Positions 9,653 through 19,023 of a stretch of DNA of 20,490 bases are shown one piece after another; positions within the stretch are counted from its first letter, which is position 1, and each line of letters begins with the position of its first letter. The notes below the pieces were generated by a model. It saw nothing but the letters and a program-made list of their open reading frames with translations, was not told the origin of the DNA and searched no databases. A program made the position numbers and the translations under genes. Source of the stretch: Larix sibirica (Eukaryota; Streptophyta; Pinopsida; Pinales; Pinaceae); assembly GCA_004151065.3 (NCBI GenBank), contig NWUY0300009672.1, positions 29,991 to 50,480 of the forward strand, in the 5' to 3' direction.

Positions 9653-10289
9653 TATTCATAAATTAATTGAGCTCCACATTGATAATTCATACATTCATCA
9701 AGATCCGCAATGAATTATCAACTAAGGTTTGGCCCTATAGGGTATGCATTTGGGGATACTATTAGGGTTTGGATCATACACTTGACCCTATGGTTATTTC
9801 TCTTAGATGGTACCACATACCATACTTTTGATGGTATACTTAGTGTAACATGCCTTTCCACTAGGGTTTCAAGCTTGGATTATGGTATGTGGACTTACAA
9901 AAATAATATTATAGGCATTCTATTAACCAAAATGGGATGATCCATTGACTCCTTGTTCAATGTACAATTCTAGGAGATAATGAATTGAATTTATTTCCCA
10001 TTAGAGTTCCATTGGTTTATAGGGTATCAACTAATTTGAAATACTTGGACACTTCTCACGTGGTTTGGGGCATACCCAACATAGTCACCACTCAAACTCT
10101 TGGGTCCTTAGCTCAAACACATTTTATTTTTTCAGGATCACTCATAGGTAAGGTATCAAAGCATAGGAGAGGGAAAGACATTCTTTCCCAAACTTCTTAA
10201 AGAATATCTCCAAGGTTCTAAGATTCTTTCACATTTTCTCTTTGTAAGGAGTATCCATGCATGTTGATCCTTATTTCCCTTCATGAGAC
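9653..10289. other. No recognisable gene; one small hairpin
   Basis: A perfect 12-bp inverted repeat (TTGATAATTCAT at 9679-9690, ATGAATTATCAA at 9710-9721) forms a 19-base-loop hairpin just after the LINE tail. Frames of 60-80 codons at 9710-9940 and 9985-10200 carry no recognisable domain and are probably chance openings. The segment AGGTATCAAAGC at 10151-10162 resembles an initiator-Met tRNA primer-binding site (10 of 12) but lacks an adjacent LTR end. Confidence 0.45.
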
Positions 10290-10382
10290 AATGATGACAT
10301 CGTCATCATCGCCATCCTTCATCATCATCATCATCATCATCCTTATCATCCTCATAGTCATCATTTCCATTGTCGTCATCAT
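10290..10382. repeat. Imperfect (ATC)n trinucleotide microsatellite
   Basis: CATCATCATC runs with CTT, GTC and TCC variants, including seven uninterrupted ATC triplets at 10321-10341. It is the reverse-complement counterpart of the array at 1-103. Confidence 0.9.

Positions 10383-10418
<36 letters not shown>
10383..10418. repeat. Compound (TA)9(GA)9 microsatellite
   Basis: TATATATA at 10383-10400 passes directly into GAGAGAGA at 10401-10418 with no interruption. The purity suggests a younger and probably length-variable locus than the adjacent ATC array. Confidence 0.95.
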
Positions 10419-10464
10419 AAGATAACAAAGACATAAAAATTCAAAACAATATTACAACCCATGG

Positions 10465-10525
10465 CCAAATATAGTAGATAGTTCATATATGGGATCCAAA
10501 TATAGTAGATAGTTCAAATAGGGGA
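10465..10525. repeat. Two-copy 31-bp tandem repeat
   Basis: CCAAATATAGTAGATAGTTC starts at 10465 and again at 10496. The first 21 bases of the unit are identical, and the last part differs at a few sites (ATATATGGGAT versus AAATAGGGGAG). Confidence 0.8.
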
Positions 10526-11009
10526 GCCCACGCCCAGAGATAGATCAACCTAGAGACAGGGGAAACAAGGGGGAACTTGTGCCCAAATTGATACAAAGAC
10601 AAATATGGCGCCTAAACCAATAAGAAACCTACTTACTGTTCGATATGGAGTCACAATTTGATTTTGTTGCTTAAGATCTCCCTCAATCCATTTTTGTCAC
10701 TCAATAGTTATGTTATGGACATCAATATTGATCGGATGTTGAGGTGCAAATGAGAGTGTAGAGAAATATTTCCTTTCAAACTGAACAACCCTCTAAATGC
10801 TAATGTATTTCATGGATAATCACATCATAGAAAGGGGTTTGCAAAGCAATTAGGTTCCAAAGGATAAACCCTCTCTGTGTGTGATGAGTTTGTAGAATGG
10901 GGTTTGTAGAGTGATAAGGTTCCATAGCAATGAGCTTGCATAGTGATGAGGTTCCAAAGGATAAATAAATGTAGGTAAGTACTCGAACCCTCCAACTCAG
11001 GTTAATAAC
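10526..11009. other. No gene seen; small degenerate repeats at 10845-10965
   Basis: Motifs such as GGTTCCAAAGGATAAA (10852-10867 and 10950-10965) and variants of GGTTTGYARAG and GTGATRAGGTTCCA recur three or four times, suggesting a decayed minisatellite. No coding family is recognisable on either strand. It borders the 3' side of the antisense LINE fragment, so part may be more decayed LINE sequence. Confidence 0.45.
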
Positions 11010-11776
11010 TTGCCTGGATCAAAACACTACTATATTGATCACTTGACCCTCCAAATCAAATCACTATTTGACTCTTATTGGGTTCACTAGCACTTGAAAT
11101 CAATTCCACGAGAATAGATCTAGAGCAGGGGGTTTTCTTTAGTTTCTCACTTTTAGACATATGCCATGGGAGTACCTCTCCCTAGGTTCTATATTCTAGG
11201 ATTCAATAGAATAAGACTCTATGTATTTCTTCACCAAGTTTATCTATTGCCAATATCCTCTAGAAGAAGTCATTCTCCCCATTTTCTTTGATGCCAAACA
11301 CTTACCAAAAAAATGATGTTTGAGACCCCATCCACCATGTGCCTTAGGCTTTGAGTTCCTCTTCCATTGTACTAGATATACTCTTTATTCTTTGTTCCTT
11401 ACTAGAGAAACTTGTAGCACATATTCCTTATTTGATTTATTATATATTTGGGAATAGGTGTCGTTGATACCCAATAGAATAGAATAACTTCCAATACATA
11501 TTTAATTAGGGTTAACCTTTCTCCAAGGGATAACCACATGTTACACCGTGCCTTTATTCTTGTCTCTATATTCTAAGTAATCCATTTCCAATCTCTCACT
11601 CCATAGGCATTTGGAATTAGAATAAAACGCATATATTTAATACCTTTATCAAGTGGTAAGATGTTGTTGAGGAGCATTGAATTGATGGCATGCTCATGCT
11701 ATGGCTCTACCCTAGTCATTAATATGGGTAATTTATGTAAATTTACTTGCATTCTAGTTGCTAAGTAAAACAACTT
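11010..11776 (-). mobile_element. Antisense LINE reverse-transcriptase fragment
   Basis: Read on the minus strand from 11776, the frame gives RMQVNLHKLPILMTRVEP, then DKGIKYMRFILIPNAYGV, RDWKWIT, LSLGERLTLIKYVLEVILFY and WVSTTPIPKYIINQIRNMCY. After a frame change it continues KPKAHGGWGLKHHFFGKCLA, then KKYIESYS. These are the conserved blocks after the Asp-Asp motif in plant LINE ORF2 (KYLG, SRGGRLVLIKSVLE, IPVYW, IPK, GGWGLKN, ALAAKS). The fragment ends near a decayed WRV...FDPG block at about 11010. It lacks the catalytic RT core, endonuclease, zf-RVT and RNase H. It is homologous to 7180-7560 but diverged, so it is a separate LINE insertion in opposite orientation. Confidence 0.85.
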
Positions 11777-12905
11777 GATATCTCAAGTTTCCTCATTTAC
11801 TTGAAGTGAAAGGTGCAACCTTTAGGTGTGTAAATTCCCCCATTATTTTCTCTATTTTTGGCTCTTTCTTTATGTTGATGTTAGCTTTATGTTTTTCCTA
11901 CATTAATAGTTGTAGTATTAGTTCCATTTTGGGTACACGAACATTGCAAGTTGATATCAAATCCTCAATTGATTTTCACTATTGTTGTGAGGTTTGAAAA
12001 ACATGTCAAGCGGTGAACCCAAAATATGACTAATGCATGGTTGAATTAAAGATTTACAAATTTTGAGGACTAAATGAGGAAACCAATATAGTTATGAACC
12101 CTAGTAAAAATGAGAATGGAATCCATACACCTCAACCCACAACACTAAAATATTTGAGGATGAGGAGGTTGTAAATCCTTGGACAATGGGAGGTAACACC
12201 CTTTGAGAATGTTTTGAGGTATTTGTTTTACTCCCTTGGCCATGATATACACCATGGTACCCATTTTTATTTTGCAAAAACAAAGGTTTATGTATTTTAA
12301 GATTATAGTTTGATTTGGTGTGCAAAAGGATTTTTATAGGTGCATCCATTTAACTTAATTAAATTTAAGAAGGTTCAAAACCAAGTATTGTTACAAATAA
12401 TCTCAAATCATCAGTTTGAGTGAGAAGAGTTACAACCTGTTATTTGACATTTCATGGCTTAATTGGATTATAAGTTAGATATTGATCATTGTAAAAGCAA
12501 CCCTCTTAATTTATGAATTGCCTTTCTTTAATTAATACTTTGCATTTTTAATTGGATGTTCATTATCTAAATAATATTCTCCAATTACAACAAAACACAA
12601 CACTATTGTATGAAGATTATATTCTCGAAACAAAAAACTTAATGCAGCCTAGTTTTTAGCATTCTTGGGTAAAAGAGGATATGATTTAGTAAATTTTATT
12701 GCAATAGTAGACTTGTAATAGTTTTTAAATCCATCGTTGGTTGACTATTCATTTTGGATGCACATTTGGGATTGGTGTTTGCTGGTTGGTAGTGGTACTT
12801 TGCATTCTAGAGAAATTGTAGATTTTATTTCAAGAAAGAAACGTCATTAGTTTTTAGTATTGAAAGTTACCTTATTTTTCTCTTCATTACTTTACAAGCA
12901 TTTAC
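11777..12905. other. AT-rich sequence without recognisable gene
   Basis: Frames at 11806-11997 (plus) and 12101-12349 (minus) are open for 60-82 codons but show no known domain. CpG is very scarce here (four in 12001-13000 by hand count), as expected for long-methylated repeat DNA. Confidence 0.5.
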
Positions 12906-13625
12906 TTTCCTTTCAATTTCATTTACTTGTTGTACACACCACTTGTGCACACACTTTTCAACATCACTTGGTTCATGACCCCAAGTGGATCTTAAAATAA
13001 ACCCTAAATTAACACATTAATCTTCCTCACTTGTGGACCAAATAATTTTGTAGTTAGGCTAGGAATTTGGGGATATACATCCAAACAATTCCCCTTATTC
13101 ATTTTACATTTGAGACATAGTGGTTGTCCTTTAGGGTACTAAAATCCTCTTGTANTGGTGATATTATGTAAATGGTTGCTTTGGATTGAAGAAAATCTTA
13201 GCTCCTTGTGGACAAGCTCAAAATCCACAAAAGTAAATGTAAATGTGTTTTTTTGTGGTCTATAAGAGAAGTAATGGAAGTGATTGTTCATATTGGTAAT
13301 ATACAATACATATTAAATAGGCTTGAAAAGTGTCCAAATTCTTTTCATGCAGTTTCATTTCCTTTTCATTTACATTCACTTGTGGGTACACACCACTTGT
13401 GCACACACTCTTCACACCTTAATCTCAACATCACTTAGTTCATGGCCCCAAGTGGAGCCTAAAGTCAGCCCTAACTTAACACGTTAATCTTCCTCACTTG
13501 AGGACCAAAATAATTTTGTAGTTAGGTTAGGACTTTAGGGATAGGAATCCAAACAATTCCCCTTAGTCACTATACATTTGAAACATAGTGGTTGACTTTA
13601 AGGAACCAAAATATTCTTATATTGG
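12906..13625. repeat. Direct repeat of about 250 bp, two diverged copies
   Basis: Copy 1 (about 12906-13158) and copy 2 (about 13357-13625) share TACACACCACTTGTGCACAC, AACATCACTT, CCCCAAGTGGA, TTAATCTTCCTCACTTG, AATAATTTTGTAGTTAGG, CCAAACAATTCCCCTTA and ACATAGTGGTTG in the same order. About 200 bases of unrelated sequence separate them. Both are interrupted by small indels. No open frame runs through either copy, so this looks like a duplicated non-coding repeat, possibly pieces of an LTR. One N lies at 13155. Confidence 0.8.
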
Positions 13626-13710
13626 ACACGGTCAAGAACAAATTATTAGCAGTCCCATCATTTCAAGGTGATATTTGTAGACACTGAAAATAGAGGGATG
13701 ATCAGTGCAC

Positions 13711-13991
13711 CTTTCCCTTTTAGTTATGAATATTATCTAGATCATGGATTTTATCTGAAGGTGCAAGAAACCTATTGGACATGCCTACGAACAAGGTAGC
13801 TTAGTGGCCATTCTATTAGGACTCTTGCCTAGAGGTGGCTCTCACAGGTGGCTTTCCCTTTTAGTTCTGAAGATCATTTGGATCATGGATTTTAGTCGAA
13901 GGTGCAAGAAAATTGTTGGACATTTCTGAGAACAAGGTATCTTAGAGGACATTCTATTAAGCATTTTACCTAGAGGTGGCTCTCATAGGTA
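13711..13991. repeat. Two-copy tandem duplication, 141-bp unit
   Basis: CTTTCCCTTTTAGTT begins at 13711 and again at 13852. Both copies continue through GATCATGGATTTTA, GAAGGTGCAAGAAA, GAACAAGGTA, GACATTCTATTA or GCCATTCTATTA, and CCTAGAGGTGGCTCTCA. The copies abut directly. Differences are mostly single bases, so the duplication is older than the 37-bp one at the right end. No coding frame spans it. Confidence 0.88.
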
Positions 13992-14940
13992 GGAGGGAAC
14001 CTGGGGCAAATAGAAACGAGTCGACTAGAGTTTCCCCTAGTGACATTATCTATAATTTTCCCATTCATACCTTCACTTTATGATATGGTGGATTTGGGGA
14101 TCCATTCAAGTTTAGCGTTTGGAAGGGATTGGATTTTTACTTCTTTCTCGGTACTGGACTTGAGAACCCTTAGTTTGAGAAAGGTTTGAGAAAAATTTAA
14201 GTTTTTTCACATCATTTGTAGTTTGTATTTCATTTCCTAAGGCTAGTGAGTCTTTTTTTTCTAGGGTGTTCATTTCCTATTTACTTGTAAGCTATATCAA
14301 ATCACTTTTTGCACCCGCATGGCACTCATTGTTCGATTTAGCATCATTTATTGAGTATATATCATTGATCTAAGCACTCTTTTCATTAGTGTTATTGTTT
14401 ATCTATTTAGTTGGATTGGTAGTCCTATATTGTATCACCATTTCTCCTTCGAGGTACTCAGGATGTACCCCTCTTTGTAGAATTTATGGTCTAATCATTA
14501 GTCCACCTCATCATGTGAAAATAAAGCATTCATTGTCTCCCCCTGATTCCCCTATGGGATCCTTACATCCAAGCTCCTTATAGCCCATATATCCATCTCA
14601 CATCCATCTTCCCCTCATACCTTTATCCCCTTGTATATCCCATCATCCATAAAATGTTGAAATCCTTAGTAATGGAGGTGAATGTAAGTAGGCCAAAATC
14701 TCACATGGTTCGAGGTTTTCAAATGACAAAAAAAAGGGGTCTAATTATTGTGGATGGGAGATGAGGTGAATGGAATAAAGAAAAAGAGATGTGAATGGAA
14801 TAAAGACAAAGAGATTATCTTGCTAAGTGACAATTATAGATGGATCAACTTTATTGTGTTTGTAATTGAGTTAAGAAACTACTAATCTCATGTTATGAAC
14901 TATCCCAGGAATTTAAAAGATATGAATTTAGGTATGGAAT
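13992..14940. other. No recognisable gene; 25-bp tandem pair at 14766-14815
   Basis: GTGAATGGAATAAAG starts at 14766 and 14791; the two 25-bp units differ at one base. A C-rich stretch at about 14500-14650 gives Pro/Ser/His-rich readings without a conserved motif. The rest is AT-rich and stop-dense. Nothing I can assign. Confidence 0.5.
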
Positions 14941-15234
14941 AGTATGTCATTTTCTTCAGAGGTGTTGACAAACGGTGCCTTAGTATTTGGAAAATTATCC
15001 TTAGACAAGACAAAGGTCAAGGATCAAATGAGGTCAAGTCCAACATATTAAGCAATGTTGTTAAGGTAATTAATGTATTCAAGGAACAACATTCATGAGT
15101 GTCGTAGCTTGTCGAGTTGAGATACTTGCACCATTCATGATAGTATTGATTGCACATCTTGTTATTCTTATAAGGTAAATCATTCTAGTCTTTGAGTTAG
15201 AGCATTGTTTTGTCTACTTCTCCTGTCACTACAG

Positions 15235-15360
15235 TGGATCATTTGTTTACAAATTAGTTGATGGATGAATACCTACCCCAAATTTACTTTGGATATGAAC
15301 CATCCAAGGATACTCTTCAAAAAGAGCTAAATAATTATTGTATCTTGGTCATGAGTTTGG
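15235..15360 (+). pseudogene. Exon-like fragment upstream of the SET remnant, unknown product
   Basis: After a plausible acceptor (TCACTACAG ending at 15234) the frame reads DHLFTN, a TAG at 15255, then LMDEYLPQIYFGYEPSKDTL and QKELNNYC. It meets a plausible donor G|GTGAGT at 15360/15361. The amino-acid composition is protein-like and I do not recognise the family. Upstream, 14941-15234 contains further short readable stretches (for example GALVFGKLSLDKTKVKDQMR near 14972-15031) that may be earlier exons. Membership in the same gene as the SET remnant is inferred from proximity, strand and splice-like borders. Confidence 0.35.
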
Positions 15361-15702
15361 GTGAGTTGTTTTGGTTAAAAAAATAGTAAAATAGGGATAT
15401 TGTATTTCCTTCACTGCTTCTATTTTCAAGCTTTTATAGTTTCTCACATTGTCATTTTATGTTGTACATCGTTTGTCCACGTGACTTGACACCCTTAATC
15501 AAATGTCACTTGGTCAATAATTGGGATCAATATGATCATATGTAGATGTGCACTTGCAAGTACCACCAAACAAGTGTATGTCATATATATCTTATGAGAA
15601 TGAGGATAGTTTAGGAGGAATGGGAGAAAGTTAGATGTCCACTAGATGTAACATTATCATATCAAGTACTAGAGGTCAAAAGGTAAGAAGAAAATTGCAT
15701 AG

Positions 15703-16260
15703 ATGCATGGAATTTTTCGTGTTGAAGGAGGGAATCGTTATGATGATGAGACAAAAGATGAAATTGAGGTCCCCATGACATAAAAATATCTAGTCAAACG
15801 ATGGGAACCAAAACAAATTCCAGAGTTGGACACTAAATTTCGTCTCAATGAAAGAAATTATCACACTGTGCCATCATCTATATACAGTCTTGACTTATTT
15901 TCCATGGATGACATAAAGGTCCAATATGGCAGGGTAACATAATTGATGGAGTATGTCGAACCATGTTATAGTTATGAATTTTGGATTAGGATTGCACAAT
16001 ATATGGAAAGCATGCGTAGATATGCAGCTTTTTGCAAGCTATATAAAAAATAAAAGACTCTAATCAAAATAAAAGAGAAACTATTTATATTGATGAAAGG
16101 ATAAAAACTTCCATAAATATTGTAGGGTTTATAAATAGTGCACGGCCAGGGACAACTAGAAAACCACCCAATTGCATATTTAAGGCAGGTGAAGGGAATC
16201 AAGTAGTGGTATGTGTAATAAAAAATAGCAGCATGGGAGGAGTTGTTGATAAATTATGTT
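15703..16260 (+). pseudogene. Decayed SET-domain protein gene
   Basis: SET domains transfer methyl groups to lysine, usually on histones. 15703-15982 reads, with two stops (TAA 15781, TAA 15940), as VEGGNRYDDETKDEIEVPMT, then KYLVKRWEPKQIPELDTKFR and LNERNYHTVPSSIYSLDLFS, family unknown. The SET remnant then spans three frames. GLGLH at 15983-15997 is the N-terminal Gly-x-Gly-type start. ETIYIDERIKTSINIVGFIN is at 16077-16136, with GFINSA at 16125-16142 in the position of the (R)FINHS motif. PPNCIF and QVVVCVIKN follow, and IAAWEELLINY at 16225-16257 matches the closing motif GEELLxxY, with Trp where Gly is usual. The His of the NHS motif is absent. Stops and at least two frameshifts make it a pseudogene. 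Confidence 0.55.
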
Positions 16261-16551
16261 TTGAATCAAATATTAGAAGTGCCAAACCCTGCAATCATTG
16301 GGGTACTTATGCTTTATTCTTTGCGTATCGAATTAATGAAATATTTCATTCTATACATAAATTTATCTACATATTTTGTTGTAAATAATATTATTTTGAA
16401 TATTTTGGCATGATGATCATATGAAGGCACTTACGCATACTATAGAGCCACATGTAAAATACCAGCTCATTTTGATTTCATTACATATGTTTTTTTTGTA
16501 ATTTTTAAAAAAATAATGTTATAATAAAATGTACATGCTATATGTGGGTAG
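16261..16551 (+). other. AT-rich linker after the SET remnant, possible intron
   Basis: Very AT-rich sequence with a T8 run near 16490 ends in GTAG at 16548-16551, a possible 3' splice site before the next readable stretch. No domain is visible. An open frame to 16388 on the plus strand is the out-of-frame continuation of the SET remnant. Confidence 0.35.
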
Positions 16552-17234
16552 GACTCCACCCATGATCGCAATGTGGGTGATGATGAAAAATTTCTTGATG
16601 TCCCAAACACACAAGAAAGTATCAATAAGATCATATGAAATACTAATAAAGAATAATTTTCATTATTTGATTCTGACTCACCAGAACAAATATAGAGTAA
16701 AAACGTTTTGGTCGATAGACTAAGGCGATTGCAAGTAAGCTATAAGTACATTTGTCTATTTTATCATATTCAATATTTTACAATTTTATTTAATCTTATA
16801 TTAACTTAGAACAAAAGGTGGAATTATTTGGAATAGGAGTATCATATTATTCTTCAATAGCTTGAGCCTCATCATCTTGGTGTTGGAAACAACTACTCAG
16901 CACCAGTGACTATGCCATTACATGCCCCCCACCACCAGTAACATAGATACTAGATTATATCCATGCATGCATCATGCTCATATTATGTCGTCTTCTCCCC
17001 CAATGACTACTAGTATGACACTTATCTTTGATACTCCCAGTTCAACTTCTAGTCACTCACATGACACCCCTATGCATGGCATGAATCCGCGTGAAGATGG
17101 TGGAGGTGTTGTCCTCATCCATGGGTCATGTGAAGCCTTTTATAGATAGGTGTGCATCAAGAGCATTGGGACATTGTCCATTGATATTCTCATGGATGAA
17201 AACCTAGTCCCATTGAAGCTACAAAAACTCCAAA
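16552..17234 (+). pseudogene. Two exon-like segments with a 75-bp intron, unknown product
   Basis: The first segment (16552-16734) reads DSTHDRNVGDDEKFLDVPNT, then QESINKII, and ends DSDSPEQI*SKNVLVDRLRR plus LQ, with three in-frame stops. It meets CAA|GTAAGC. A 75-bp AT-rich stretch ending TTAACTTAG follows, and the same frame (phase 0) resumes at 16810 with NKRWNYLE*EYHIILQ*LEP then HHLGVGNNYSAPVTMPLHAP. A frameshift near 16925 leads to a Ser/Thr/His-rich stretch, then REDGGGVVLIHGSCEAFYR, a TAG and CIKSIGTLSIDILMDENLVP, ending at CAAA|GTAAGT (17234/17235). Both donors match the plant consensus. I do not recognise the protein; the introns imply a DNA-level and not a retro-copy. Confidence 0.45.
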
Positions 17235-17319
17235 GTAAGTAACAATGCATTTATCTGCCATAGTGTGAAATAATTGTAGTGTTTTTTAATATTTTAGTAA
17301 GGGTTTTATATGAAATAGT

Positions 17320-17574
17320 ATGTTTTGTAAGTGCCTACAAGACAAGGCTTTAGATCTTTTTGGGCCAACCATTCATACCATATTTAACCAACAACCTTTT
17401 AATTTGAAGAAGGAGCTTTTGGATCACATGGTTGGCCTATTTGGAGATATTTTCAACAAAGCTTATGTAACCATTATTATAGATAAATATTTGGAAATGA
17501 TCATAGATAGATATAAGGTTAATCTACAAATCAATACCATTTGCGGTCCCAAAATCAACCATTATCATTTGTAA
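17320..17574 (+). pseudogene. Exon-like segment, weakly Transposase_24 (CACTA)-like
   Basis: The open stretch reads KALDLFGPTIHTIFNQQPFN, then LKKELLDHMVGLFGDIFNKA and YVTIIIDKYLEMIIDRYKVN. The spacing of the Leu/Phe helix followed by a basic RYK-x2-L helix resembles the short domain of plant CACTA-associated proteins (Transposase_24, PF03004), in which a KxxLxxxxxxxF block precedes R-x-(Y/F)-K-x2-L. This is pattern memory, not an alignment. The segment follows a 63-bp intron candidate (GTAAGT at 17235 to TTTTAG at 17297), but the frame joined directly by that acceptor differs, so an indel is needed. The next 180 bases (17575-17753) show only decayed readings. Confidence 0.33.
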
Positions 17575-17753
17575 ATAAACTATCACCTATAAATAATTTG
17601 TCAACTACGAAATTATGGTGTCTCCATCCTCCAATGAATAATGACCACCTATGCATATGAAGGAATATGTCCTTGAAGAAAAATATATATACCACCTACA
17701 TCATCCTCCAAATCAGCATCATGGGACAACTTCAATGGACACCACATAAGGAA

Positions 17754-18485
17754 CTATATTCGAGGACATCCTACAAAGATAATCATATATGAATACAAGA
17801 TCAAGACAAGATGATCACATCTATCAAAGACACAAAGATAGAGATCCACACAAGTCAACTCCTTGATCCTAGAATACCAAGCTTATGGTATAGGTAATAG
17901 CCTATGCAAATCCATCATCAACTTGTCAACACGAGAATTCCCCTTTTGTACCTCGAATCCCTTAGCGACTAAACCATCAACTTGAACTAGGACAACTCCC
18001 TCATCCTGAGAGAATCTTGAAGCAAGAGTATTATCATGGTCCACTCCCTCTATTTGAAAGAATCCATGATCCCTAGGAAGAATATCATCATGGGAAACTC
18101 CCTATGTCTAAGAGACTCTATGATCCATTTCTTTGTACTCTATAATATTATCATTAGCTACAACTCTAAAATCAATCTCATCATCATCCTCCATTAAGGC
18201 ATCACACCTACCCTCCAATGAACAACTAGAAGTCCCATAGATGGAAGAAACTTATGCAACCTAAATACAACATCTCCTAGGAGGCATGGTCACCCTCATT
18301 GAATATATGAGCACTCATATGTGTTCCTAAGCCTTTGAATCGGGAACAACAATCTCCCAATTCTCCTTGATCACTAAAGGAGAACCCTATGAATTGAATT
18401 ATGGCATATCATCATCAACATGAGAGTAATCAAAGTATCTATGATCGATACCTAGCTCGATGACTTCATGCCATGCATGTGCCTC
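17754..18485 (-). pseudogene. Weak minus-strand decayed reading frame, unknown
   Basis: One minus-strand frame from 18485 down to 17754 contains about nine stops. Its last part is unusually readable: GVSHDDILPRDHGFFQIEGV, then DHDNTLASRFSQDEGVVLVQ and VDGLVAKGFEVQKG, ending PIP* at 17883-17885, then another ~43 codons open. Just upstream in another frame (about 18570-18480), GGLYKLLVDLVEFVHSSGRL recalls the G-L-Y-K-L block before the integrase of Ty1/copia polyproteins, though the zinc-binding His pattern is not convincing. Stop density is only slightly below chance, so this may be partly accidental. Confidence 0.25.
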
Positions 18486-18835
18486 TCAAATATAGAAGGC
18501 CCTTCTAACCTCCCACTAGAATGTACAAATTCCACTAGATCAACAAGTAACTTGTAAAGGCCACCCTATTTCACCCCTCTAACCAAAGTCCTTGGACTCA
18601 CTAGACTAGAATCACTAATGATGCACTATTATCCCTCAAAGGAAACTCTCCATTGTACATATGAATGGATTATATCAAGACTCCTTGATATATGCTCGTT
18701 GTTGGAAAAGATAGTGCTGATGTGCTTAACATATGGTATATTTGTCATTAAAAAAAAACTATTTTTATAATTTGTATATTCAACTTATATCTCTATGGCT
18801 TTACTCAAATTTTGAGTAGGAGCAATCATTGGATG
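18486..18835. other. Decayed repeat DNA without clear gene
   Basis: Apart from the minus-strand GLYKLL reading noted in the neighbouring entry, I see no feature. An A9 run at 18749-18757 lies within AT-rich sequence leading to the 28-bp tandem repeat. Confidence 0.4.
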
Positions 18836-18891
18836 TGGAATTCAATTATGCATCCAACGAGTATGGAATTCAATTCCGCATCCAACAAGTA
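18836..18891. repeat. Two-copy 28-bp tandem repeat with palindromic core
   Basis: TGGAATTCAATTATGCATCC starts at 18836 and TGGAATTCAATTCCGCATCC at 18864; both end AAC(G/A)AGTA. The second copy holds the near-palindrome GGAATTCAATTCC. The first copy is also framed by TTGGATG and CATCCAA, an inverted pair. It abuts the hairpin element. Confidence 0.85.
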
Positions 18892-18900
18892 CCCACACTA

Positions 18901-19022
18901 CATACTTTTAATGGACCCCACCCCATGAAAAATTAAAAAACAATAAAATAAATGTTATTTTCAAGTAAATTGTTACTTGAAAGTAACTTTTTTTTCGTGG
19001 GGTGGGGTCCATCAAAAGTATG
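18901..19022. mobile_element. MITE-like hairpin element
   Basis: The left arm starts CATACTTTTAATGGACCCCA and continues CCCCATGAAAAA (18901-18931). The right arm is its inverse: CGTGGGGTGGGGTCCATCAA followed by AAGTATG, ending at 19022. An inner inverted pair, GTTATTTTCAAGTAA (18954-18968) and TTACTTGAAAGTAAC (18973-18987), leaves only a 4-base loop. So nearly the whole 122 bp folds on itself, apart from about 20 extra bases in the left arm. A shorter AGTAC/GTACT pair outside suggests the ends may reach 18888 and 19034. No protein is encoded, and no target-site duplication is clear. Structure is certain; the transposon label is inference. Confidence 0.65.
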
Positions 19023-19023
19023 N

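Noticed and set aside
10151-10162. AGGTATCAAAGC, similar to an initiator-Met tRNA primer-binding site of copia elements
   Set aside because: Only 10 of 12 bases match, no LTR ends in CA just upstream, and no gag follows.
9710-10200. Two short plus-strand open frames as small genes
   Set aside because: No known motif; lengths of 60-80 codons are common by chance in six frames of 20 kb.
11806-12349. Open frames at 11806-11997 plus and 12101-12349 minus as genes
   Set aside because: No recognisable domain, CpG-depleted decayed context, and no start or splice support.
9403-19023. Single N bases at 9403, 13155 and 19023 as scaffold gaps
   Set aside because: Each is one ambiguous base with continuous sequence on both sides, so they look like uncertain calls and not joins; the ones in the LTR, the direct repeat and beside the hairpin fit repeat-related ambiguity.
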